A model generated the notes under the pieces. It was not told where the DNA came from, made no database searches, and was given only the letters and a program-made list of their open reading frames with translations. Positions 1 through 5,522 of a stretch of DNA of 6,168 nucleotides are shown one piece after another (position 1 is the stretch's first letter; each line of letters begins with the position of its first letter). The DNA is taken from positions 1 to 6,168 of the forward strand of contig JAFLDQ010000187.1 of NCBI GenBank assembly GCA_017302355.1, given 5' to 3'. The DNA comes from Dechloromonas sp. (GTDB taxonomy: Bacteria; Pseudomonadota; Gammaproteobacteria; Burkholderiales; Rhodocyclaceae). Position numbers and translations under genes: made by a program.

Positions 1-154
1 TCTGGCAGACCAGGCAGCGCAGTTCCTCGGAGAGGTGCTGGAGGCGCTTCTCGGCGACCGGGTCGGCGGCCAGCGCCGCTTCGGTGGCGCTATCGACGGC
101 GGTTGCGGTCGACGCGAAAAAAAGGGCGAAAACCAGCGCCAGCAAGACCTTCAT
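1..154 (-). CDS. ccmH: CcmH, cytochrome c maturation thiol-reductase subunit (N-terminal part, cut by window edge)
   Basis: Periplasmic, membrane-anchored protein that keeps apocytochrome c cysteines reduced and hands the apoprotein to CcmF. Only the first 51 codons are present. They begin at an ATG that overlaps the ccmG stop codon as ATGA (151-154), with a GGAG ribosome-binding sequence (163-166) 8 nt upstream. Residues 1-19 form a Sec-type signal peptide: Lys2, a Leu/Val/Phe core, then a small-residue region ending Ala-Thr-Ala. Residues 45-51 read LRCLVCQ, the family's redox motif with Cys47 and Cys50, directly before the cut. The rest of the redox domain and the C-terminal membrane anchor lie to the left of the window. 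Whether this is a short CcmH with a separate ccmI or a fused long form cannot be seen. A seven-T run lies in the signal-peptide codons. The identification rests on the motif, the signal peptide and the place in the operon. Confidence 0.93.
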   Translation of the reverse strand, partial: MKVLLALVFALFFASTATAVDSATEAALAADPVAEKRLQHLSEELRCLVCQ

Positions 155-735
155 TTGTTCAGCTCCGCCAGCAGCGGCATGATCTTCTGGCCGAGGATGT
201 CGGGCGTGACCGGGCCGGTGTGCTTCATGCGGATGATGCCGGCCTTGTCGATGACGTAGGTTTCCGGCACGCCATAGACGCCGTAATCGATGCCGACGCG
301 GCCGTCGAGGTCCATCACCGTCAGCTTGTAGGGGTCGCCGTGCTGGGCGAGCCAGGCGTTGGCGCGCTGGAAGGCGAACTTCTTTTCTTCCTCGGCCGAC
401 ATCTTGCTCATGTCGAAACCGCCGTCGCCGCGCACTTCCTTGTAGTTGAGGCCGATCAGCGGCACGTCGGACTTCTTCGAGAAGTCGACGAGGATCGGGT
501 GCTCGGCGCGGCAGGAGACGCACCACGAGGCCCAGACGTTGAGCAGCCAGACCTTGCCCTGCAGATCCTTGGGCCCGAGGGTCTTGTCCGGCGTCGCCAG
601 CACGGTCAGGTTGAAGGCGGGCGCCGGCTTGCCGACCAGCGGCGACGGCACGTCGCGCGGGTTGAGGCCGAGACCGACGGCGAGCAGGGCGACGAGGGCG
701 GCGAAGGCGCCGAGTATCCAGTAGTAACGGTTCAT
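151..735 (-). CDS. ccmG: CcmG/DsbE, membrane-anchored thioredoxin-like protein of cytochrome c maturation
   Basis: Periplasmic thiol:disulfide oxidoreductase (194 aa) that reduces the CcmH/apocytochrome disulfide before heme attachment, taking electrons from DsbD/CcdA. Residues 4-23 form one membrane anchor. The thioredoxin fold follows, with VWASWCVSC at 67-75 (active-site Cys72 and Cys75) followed by RAEHP. GVYGVPET at 152-159 carries the cis-proline Pro157 and is the family hallmark. The start at 735 is chosen because its ATG overlaps the ccmF stop as ATGA (732-735), gives a proper anchor, and has AGGGAG (745-750) 9 nt upstream. An open frame continues much further upstream but is only out-of-frame ccmF. 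Compared with E. coli CcmG as I remember it, about 20 extra residues rich in Glu and Lys lie between Tyr98-Lys99 and the WLAQHGDPY stretch (128-136). Similar insertions may be common in related proteins. Function is highly likely. Confidence 0.97.
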   Translation of the reverse strand: MNRYYWILGAFAALVALLAVGLGLNPRDVPSPLVGKPAPAFNLTVLATPDKTLGPKDLQGKVWLLNVWASWCVSCRAEHPILVDFSKKSDVPLIGLNYKEVRGDGGFDMSKMSAEEEKKFAFQRANAWLAQHGDPYKLTVMDLDGRVGIDYGVYGVPETYVIDKAGIIRMKHTGPVTPDILGQKIMPLLAELNK

Positions 736-2726
736 GCTTGCTGGCTCCCTGCCGGGGTGGCGACCGTCGCCGCGGCGCGGGACCGGATGCGGTAGCGGCG
801 GTCGAGCATGGCGGCGAGCCCGCCGAGCGCCATCAGCACGCAGCCGCCCCAGATCCAGTCGACGAAGGGCTTGTAGTAAACGCGCACCGCCCATTCGCCT
901 TCCGGCTTGTTGCGGTCGATCGGCTCGCCGAGCGAGACATAGACATCGCGCAGGAAGCCGGCGTCGATGGCGGCCTCGGTCATCGGCATCGCCGACGAAT
1001 GGTAATTGCGCTTCTCGGGGTGCATCGTGCGCACGACGCGGCCGTCGACCGCGAGATCGAACTCGCCCCGCGCCGCCGCGTAATTGGGGCCGTCCACGGC
1101 CCGCACGCCCTTGAAGGTGAAGTGGTAACCGGCGACATCGACCGACTCGCCCGGCGCCATCTTGACGTCCTTTTCTTCCTGGAAGCTGCTGACCATGGTG
1201 ACGCCGACGACGAAGACGGCGATGCCGATGTGGGCGAGGTGCATGCCGAAGAAGCTGCGCGGCTGCTGCAACGCCGCGGCCAGGAAGGAGCGGCCGGCGC
1301 GCGTGTGCTGGACGCGTTCGGCGAAGTTGAGCAGGGCCGTGCAGACGATCCACGTTGCCAGCAGCAGGCCGAGTGCGGTCAACGCCGACCAGGCGCCGTA
1401 AACCAGCGGGATGGCGATGGCGACGACGACGGCCGGGGCCAGCGCCCAGCGCACGGCGCGGGCGATCTCAGGCACCGACGCTTCCTTCCAGCGGGCGAAG
1501 GGGGCGACGCCCATCAGAAAGAGGATCGGCGTCATCACCGGCACGAACACCGCGTTGAAATACGGCGGGCCGACCGAAATCTTGCCGACGCCGAGCGCGT
1601 CGATCAGCAGCGGGTAGAGCGTGCCGAGCAGCACGGTGGCGCAGGCGACGACCAGCAGCACGTTGTTGGTCAGCAGCAGCGCTTCACGCGAGACCAGCGC
1701 GAATCGGCCGCCCAGCCCGACCTTGGGCGCCCGCCAGGCGAACAGCGCGAGCGAGGTGCCGATGACGGCGACCAGGAAGATCAGGATGAAAATGCCACGG
1801 CGCGGGTCGGTGGCGAAGGCATGCACCGAGGTCAGCACGCCGGAACGGACCAGGAAGGTGCCGAGCAGCGACAGCGAGAAGGCGGAAATCGCCAGCAGCG
1901 CCGTCCAGTTCTTGAAGCTGCCGCGCTTTTCGGTGACCGCCAGCGAGTGGATCAGCGCCGTGCCGACCAGCCAGGGCATGAACGAGGCGTTTTCGACCGG
2001 GTCCCAGAACCACCAGCCGCCCCAGCCCAGTTCGTAGTAGGCCCACCACGAACCCATGGCGATGCCCAGCGTCAGGAAGCACCAGGCGGCCATCGTCCAT
2101 GGCCGCGACCAGCGCGCCCAGGCGGCGTCCAACTGGCCGGACAGCAGCGCGGCGATGGCGAAGGCGAAGGCCACCGAGAAGCCGACATAGCCCATGTAGA
2201 GCAGCGGCGGGTGGATGACCAGGCCCGGGTCCTGGAGCAGCGGGTTGAGGTCGCGCCCTTCCGCCGCGCCGGGCAGCAGGCGCTCGAACGGGCTGGAGGT
2301 GAACAGGATGAAGAGCAGGAAACCGAAGGCGACCAGCCCGAGCGTGCCGAGGACGCGGGCGACCATGACTTCCGGCAGCTGGCGCGACAGCAGGGCGACG
2401 GCGAAGGCCCACCAGGTCAGCATCAGCATCCACAGCAGCAGCGAGCCCTCGTGGCCGCCCCAGACGCCGGCGATGCGGTACTGGATGGGGAGCAGCGAGT
2501 TGGAGTGCTGGGCGACGTAGACCACCGAGAAATCGTTGGCGACGAAGGCCTGCGTCAGGCAGGCGAAGGAGAAGGTGACGAGCAGCGCCAGCGCCGCGGC
2601 GGCCGGGCGGGCGACGGCGACCCAGGCGAGACGGTTGCGGTGGGCGCCGAGCAGCGGCAGGGCGCCGAGCACCAGCGCCACCAGCGCGGCGAGGATGAGG
2701 GCGAAATGCCCGAGTTCGGGAATCAT
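732..2726 (-). CDS. ccmF: CcmF, heme lyase core subunit of cytochrome c maturation (System I)
   Basis: Large integral membrane protein (664 aa, typical family length) that takes heme from holo-CcmE, reduces it and joins it to the CXXCH motif of apocytochrome c with CcmH and CcmG. The start MIPELGHFAL matches the family and begins 2 nt after the ccmE stop. Many hydrophobic segments run through the protein. The periplasmic WWD domain is at about 234-246 (GWGGWWFWDPVEN). The flanking WWD heme ligands are expected at His172 (IHPPLLYMGY, 171-180) and His302 (SVHAF). Candidate ligands of the transmembrane heme b are His260 and His499 (in GMHLAHIG). These assignments come from alignment by memory with E. 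coli. A large periplasmic region spans about 515-620, including MTEAAIDAG (582-590), then a last membrane segment at 624-640 and a basic tail. No motif is lost and there is no frameshift. The stop overlaps ccmG by 4 nt. Confidence 0.98.
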   Translation of the reverse strand: MIPELGHFALILAALVALVLGALPLLGAHRNRLAWVAVARPAAAALALLVTFSFACLTQAFVANDFSVVYVAQHSNSLLPIQYRIAGVWGGHEGSLLLWMLMLTWWAFAVALLSRQLPEVMVARVLGTLGLVAFGFLLFILFTSSPFERLLPGAAEGRDLNPLLQDPGLVIHPPLLYMGYVGFSVAFAFAIAALLSGQLDAAWARWSRPWTMAAWCFLTLGIAMGSWWAYYELGWGGWWFWDPVENASFMPWLVGTALIHSLAVTEKRGSFKNWTALLAISAFSLSLLGTFLVRSGVLTSVHAFATDPRRGIFILIFLVAVIGTSLALFAWRAPKVGLGGRFALVSREALLLTNNVLLVVACATVLLGTLYPLLIDALGVGKISVGPPYFNAVFVPVMTPILFLMGVAPFARWKEASVPEIARAVRWALAPAVVVAIAIPLVYGAWSALTALGLLLATWIVCTALLNFAERVQHTRAGRSFLAAALQQPRSFFGMHLAHIGIAVFVVGVTMVSSFQEEKDVKMAPGESVDVAGYHFTFKGVRAVDGPNYAAARGEFDLAVDGRVVRTMHPEKRNYHSSAMPMTEAAIDAGFLRDVYVSLGEPIDRNKPEGEWAVRVYYKPFVDWIWGGCVLMALGGLAAMLDRRYRIRSRAAATVATPAGSQQA

Positions 2727-2728
2727 GC

Positions 2729-3211
2729 TCAGTAGCTCGCTTTCGGCTGGCTAGCCGAGGACGGGGAGACATGCTTGTTGGCCGCCCGCGACTGGGCATC
2801 ATCGACGGCCTTGGCGGCTTCCGGCGGCATGTAGTTCTCGTCGTGCTTGGCCAGTACCTCGTTGGCGGTGAACGTCCCGGTCGCGGTCATTTTCCCTTGG
2901 GCGACGACACCTTTGCCTTCCTTGAACAGGTCGGGGAGGATGCCCTTGTAATTGACGGTGATGTCCTTCTCGGTGTCGGTCACGACGAACGCCAGGGTGA
3001 CGCCGTCGGCCTGGCGTTGCAGGCTGCCTTCCTTGACCATGCCGCCGATGCGGAAGACCTTGCCCTGCGGCGCCTTGCCCGCGGCGACGTCGGTCGGCGA
3101 GATGTAGAGGGCGATGTTGCTGTTCAGCGCATTGAGGACGAGGGCGGCGATGATGCCGACGACGGCCAACGCGCAGCCGATCAGCGCGAGTTTCTTGTGA
3201 CGGGATTTCAT
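2729..3211 (-). CDS. ccmE: CcmE, periplasmic heme chaperone
   Basis: Membrane-anchored heme chaperone (160 aa) that binds heme covalently through a histidine after loading by CcmC/CcmD, and delivers it to CcmF. A basic N-terminus (MKSRHKK) and one membrane segment at about 8-28 place the OB-fold domain in the periplasm. Conserved stretches include ALYISPTD (34-41), the [11 protein letters not shown] region (53-63) and ILPDLFKEG (91-99). The heme-binding motif [12 protein letters not shown] at 120-131 gives covalent His123 and axial ligand Tyr127 (E. coli His130 and Tyr134). The His form is the common one, not the rarer Cys variant. The C-terminal 30 residues are polar and probably disordered, as usual in the family. 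The start at 3211 is fixed by an ATGA overlap with ccmD; only a weak GGAA lies about 8 nt upstream, which fits translational coupling. ccmF starts 2 nt after the stop. Confidence 0.98.
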   Translation of the reverse strand: MKSRHKKLALIGCALAVVGIIAALVLNALNSNIALYISPTDVAAGKAPQGKVFRIGGMVKEGSLQRQADGVTLAFVVTDTEKDITVNYKGILPDLFKEGKGVVAQGKMTATGTFTANEVLAKHDENYMPPEAAKAVDDAQSRAANKHVSPSSASQPKASY

Positions 3212-3405
3212 TCGGTGTTCCGGTTGCCGGCGCGCGATTCGGCGCGCAATTGACGCTTCAGGCGGGCGACGGTGATCTTTCGATTGCGCGCGACCATGAT
3301 CGGTTCAATCGCCATGATCAGCGCCGTAACGCCGAACGAGCCCCAGACGTAGAGTCCATAGCCGCCCATGGCGAGAAAGTCGGAAAAGCTGTTCCAGTGG
3401 ATCAT
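3208..3405 (-). CDS. ccmD: CcmD, small membrane protein of the heme export/CcmE release complex
   Basis: Small protein (65 aa) that associates with CcmA, CcmB and CcmC and is needed for release of holo-CcmE. It is easily missed because a long open frame antisense to family logic runs through ccmC into it; the real gene is only the last 65 codons of that frame. The start at 3405 is set by the ATGA overlap with the ccmC stop (3402-3405), with a GGGGA sequence 8 nt upstream. The sequence has the family pattern: a short N-terminus, then [12 protein letters not shown] at 14-25 leading into a single membrane helix to about residue 38, and an Arg/Lys-rich cytoplasmic tail. The stop overlaps ccmE by 4 nt. 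E. coli CcmD is of similar length. The family is weakly conserved, but position and pattern agree. Confidence 0.93.
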   Translation of the reverse strand: MIHWNSFSDFLAMGGYGLYVWGSFGVTALIMAIEPIMVARNRKITVARLKRQLRAESRAGNRNTE

Positions 3406-4160
3406 CTCTCGTCCCCGGCCCCGATGTTGGCCAATTCGGCCTTGACCCAGTCGGTGTGGCGCTCGCGTTCGAGCATGATGGTGCGCACGCGCATGAAGGC
3501 GACGGCGATCGAATACATCCAGAAACACATCGCCATCAGCAGCATGCCCCACAGCATGGTCTCGGCCATCGCCGACTTGGTCAGGTTGACGCTGGAGCCC
3601 TGGTGCAGCGTGTTCCACCACTTCACGGAAAAGTAGATGATCGGGATGTTGACCACGCCGACCAGCAGCAGCAGGCCGCCGGCCCGGTCGGCGCGGCGCG
3701 GGTCGTCGATGGCCGCGGTCAGCGCCATGTAGCCGATGTAGAGAAAGAGCAGGATCAGCTCCGAGGTCAGGCGGGCGTCCCACACCCACCACGTGCCCCA
3801 CATCGGCTTGCCCCACAGGGCGCCGGTCCATAGCGAGAGGAAGGCCATCAGCGCCCCGGTCGGCGCCAGCGCCTGCGCCATCATGCCCGACAGGCGGGTG
3901 TTGAAGGCGAGCCCGATGGCCGCCCAGAAGGCCATCACCAGATAGATGAACATGCTCATCCACGAGGCCGGCACGTGGATGAAGATGATCCGGTAGCCCT
4001 CGCCCTGCTGGAAGTCGGTCGGCGCGACGAGCATGCCGAGCCACAGGCCGGCCAGCCCGAAGACCACCGCGACGGCGGCGAACCAGGGGATCATCGCGCC
4101 GGCCAGCGGGTAGAAGGCGGCCGGCGAGGCGAAGCGGTAGAGATTGAAGCGGTCGGTCAT
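3402..4160 (-). CDS. ccmC: CcmC, heme-handling membrane protein that loads CcmE
   Basis: Integral membrane protein (252 aa, about six membrane helices) of the heme handling protein family. It presents heme at the periplasmic face and is required for its covalent attachment to CcmE. The WWD domain is at about 116-130 (WGKPMWGTWWVWDAR). The two periplasmic heme-ligand histidines are His62 (FIHVPASW, 60-67) and His186 (LHQGSS), matching E. coli His60 and His184. The start at 4160 (MTDRFNLYRF) is preferred over an in-frame ATG 36 nt upstream: it overlaps the ccmB stop as ATGA (4157-4160), and the upstream residues are out-of-frame ccmB sequence. There is no clear Shine-Dalgarno sequence, so translation probably depends on coupling to ccmB. 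The gene is complete and no conserved residue is missing. Confidence 0.98.
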   Translation of the reverse strand: MTDRFNLYRFASPAAFYPLAGAMIPWFAAVAVVFGLAGLWLGMLVAPTDFQQGEGYRIIFIHVPASWMSMFIYLVMAFWAAIGLAFNTRLSGMMAQALAPTGALMAFLSLWTGALWGKPMWGTWWVWDARLTSELILLFLYIGYMALTAAIDDPRRADRAGGLLLLVGVVNIPIIYFSVKWWNTLHQGSSVNLTKSAMAETMLWGMLLMAMCFWMYSIAVAFMRVRTIMLERERHTDWVKAELANIGAGDER

Positions 4161-4825
4161 TCGAGGGCGATTTTCAAGGCGGCGGCGCTCGCCCACGGGG
4201 CGAAGCCGACAGAAGCAAGAGTCAGGGCGGCCAGCAGCGACAGATGACCTTCCCCCCCGAGCCCGGTCACCGTTGCATCCACTGCGCCAGCGCCGAATAT
4301 TAACACCGGGATATACAGGGGCAGCACCAGCAGCGAGAGCAGCACGCCGCCGCCGCGCAGGCCGAGCGTCAGCGCCGCGCCGATCGCGCCGATGCCCGAC
4401 AGCGCCGGGGTGCCGATCAGGATGGCTGCGGTGAGCACGACCAGGGCGTCGGCCGACAGGTCGAACTGCACGCCGAGCACCGGCGCGATCAGCGCCAGCG
4501 GCAGGCCGGAAACCAGCCAGTGAGCGATCACTTTGCCGGTGACGACCAGCCCGAGCGGGTGCGGCGCGAGCGCCAGTTGTTCGAGCGTGCCGTCGCGATG
4601 GTCATCGGCGAACAGGCGCGGCAGGGAGAGCATGGTGGCGAGCAGGGCGGCGACCCACAGCACGCCGGGGGCCAGCTTGCGCAGCAGGTCCGGTTCCGGG
4701 CCGATGCCGAGCGGGAACAGGCTGACGACGATGATGAAGAAGAACAGCGCCGAAACGATGTCGGCCTGCCGGCGCATCGCCAGTTTGAGGTCGCGGCCGA
4801 TCACCGCCATGATGATCCCGAACAT
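4157..4825 (-). CDS. ccmB: CcmB, membrane subunit of the CcmAB heme ABC transporter
   Basis: Membrane partner (222 aa, about six membrane helices) of the ATPase CcmA. The complex with CcmC and CcmD uses ATP to release holo-CcmE. Recognised by PLGIGPEPDLLRKLAPGVLWVAALL (split here: PLGIGPEP at 38-45, LAPGVLWVAALL at 51-62), the loop motif FADDHRDGTLEQL at 72-84, AHWLVSGLPL at 101-110 and the RGGGVLLSLLVLPL stretch at 157-170, all typical of CcmB. The length is normal. The start at 4825 is supported by a good GGAAGG ribosome-binding site 6 nt upstream; an internal ATG at residue 6 is less well placed. ccmB begins 13 nt after ccmA, the largest gap in the operon, and its stop overlaps ccmC by 4 nt. 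Confidence 0.97.
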   Translation of the reverse strand: MFGIIMAVIGRDLKLAMRRQADIVSALFFFIIVVSLFPLGIGPEPDLLRKLAPGVLWVAALLATMLSLPRLFADDHRDGTLEQLALAPHPLGLVVTGKVIAHWLVSGLPLALIAPVLGVQFDLSADALVVLTAAILIGTPALSGIGAIGAALTLGLRGGGVLLSLLVLPLYIPVLIFGAGAVDATVTGLGGEGHLSLLAALTLASVGFAPWASAAALKIALE

Positions 4826-4831
4826 CAGCAG

Positions 4832-4837
4832 CCTTCC
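4832..4837 (-). promoter_or_regulatory. Ribosome-binding site of ccmB
   Basis: GGAAGG on the minus strand lies 6 nt before the ccmB ATG, in the 13-nt gap after ccmA. It is the clearest Shine-Dalgarno sequence in the operon and decides the ccmB start at 4825. Confidence 0.7.
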
Positions 4838-4838
4838 A

Positions 4839-5447
4839 TCAACCGAGCCGCAGCTCGCGCACCGTGCCGGCGGGAATGTTGACCGCCTGGTGCGTCGTCA
4901 TCACCGCCAGGCCGCCGCGCTGCAGGTGGGCGGAAATGATGCCCGCCAGCCAGTCGACCGCAAGCGTGTCGAGGGCGACGAAGGGTTCATCGAGTATCCA
5001 CAGCGGGCGCTTCTCGTTGACCAGGCGGGCCAGCGCGGAACGCCGTTTTTGCCCCTGCGACAGGTATTTGCAGGCGAGATCCTCGCGCCCGGCGAGGCCG
5101 ACCTGCTCCAGCGCGTCGAGGGCGTCGTCCTCGGACAATTCCTCGCCGGCCAGGCGGGCGGCGGCGAGCAGATTCTCCAGCGGGGTGAGTTCTTCCTTGA
5201 TGGCGTTCAGGTGGCCCAGATAGCAGAGGTCGGCACGGAAATCGTCGGGCTTGATCGACGCGCCACGCCAGCGGATTTCGCCGCTTTCCGGCGGCAGCAG
5301 GCCGATCAGCATGCGCAGCAGGCTGGTCTTGCCCGAGCCGTTGCGGCCCTGCAGATGGAGCAGTTCTCCGGCTTCCAGCCTGAAGCCGAGGCCCGCGAAC
5401 AGGCGGCGCTCGCCGCGCACGCATTCCAGATTGTCAGCTTCGAGCAT
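4839..5447 (-). CDS. ccmA: CcmA, ATPase subunit of the cytochrome c maturation ABC transporter
   Basis: Cytoplasmic ABC-type ATPase (202 aa) whose ATP hydrolysis, with CcmB and CcmC/CcmD, drives release of heme-loaded CcmE. The motifs are complete: Walker A GRNGSGKT (34-41), the CcmA-typical YLGH (76-79) where many ABC ATPases have the Q-loop Gln, ABC signature LSQGQ (129-133), Walker B LWILDEP (149-155) with catalytic Glu154, D-loop ALD (158-160) and switch His186 in TTHQ. The short length without extra domains is normal for CcmA. The start at 5447 (MLEADNLECV) matches the family N-terminus. The frame stays open upstream to about 5792, but that part is Arg/Gly-rich with no family similarity and crosses the predicted promoter. 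There is no Shine-Dalgarno sequence: the 20 nt before the ATG are a pyrimidine tract with T6 and C5 runs. It is the first gene of the operon. Confidence 0.97.
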   Translation of the reverse strand: MLEADNLECVRGERRLFAGLGFRLEAGELLHLQGRNGSGKTSLLRMLIGLLPPESGEIRWRGASIKPDDFRADLCYLGHLNAIKEELTPLENLLAAARLAGEELSEDDALDALEQVGLAGREDLACKYLSQGQKRRSALARLVNEKRPLWILDEPFVALDTLAVDWLAGIISAHLQRGGLAVMTTHQAVNIPAGTVRELRLG

Positions 5448-5480
5448 CAGGGGGAAAAAACCGAAAGAAATCAGGCGCAA

Positions 5481-5486
5481 ATTATG
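5481..5486 (-). promoter_or_regulatory. Candidate -10 element of the ccm operon promoter
   Basis: CATAAT on the minus strand matches the sigma-70 consensus TATAAT in five of six positions. It sits 33 nt before the ccmA ATG, so a start about 7 nt downstream (near 5474) would leave a leader of about 27 nt. No good -35 hexamer lies at 16-18 nt spacing. That is expected for an activator-dependent class II promoter, and the FNR-like box at 5509-5522 ends 22 nt upstream, the canonical distance. Predicted from sequence only. Confidence 0.5.
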
Positions 5487-5508
5487 AACGCGCAAGTGTA
5501 CCGGCAGA

Positions 5509-5522
5509 TTGACCATCATCAA
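5509..5522 (-). promoter_or_regulatory. Candidate FNR/CRP-family operator (anaerobox) upstream of ccmA
   Basis: The minus strand reads TTGAT-GATG-GTCAA, matching nine of the ten defined bases of the FNR/Anr/Dnr consensus TTGAT-N4-ATCAA. Its centre (between 5515 and 5516) falls at -41.5 if transcription starts 7 nt after the CATAAT hexamer, exactly the class II activator position. FNR-type control of ccm genes is known in E. coli (the nap-ccm region) and is biologically sensible here, because many anaerobic respiratory enzymes are c-type cytochromes. Which regulator binds (FNR, Anr, Dnr or NnrR-like) cannot be told from the site. Confidence 0.6.

Noticed and set aside
117..123. Seven-A run (T7 in the ccmH sense strand) as a possible phase-variation tract
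   Set aside because: A run of seven within an otherwise intact signal-peptide coding region is too short to argue for programmed slippage. The frame reads through correctly to LRCLVCQ.
738..2735. 665-codon open frame on the plus strand, fully antisense to ccmF
   Set aside because: The product is mostly Arg, Gly, Asp and Gln without any domain. Its extent mirrors ccmF, so it is an artefact of high G+C third-position bias on the opposite strand.
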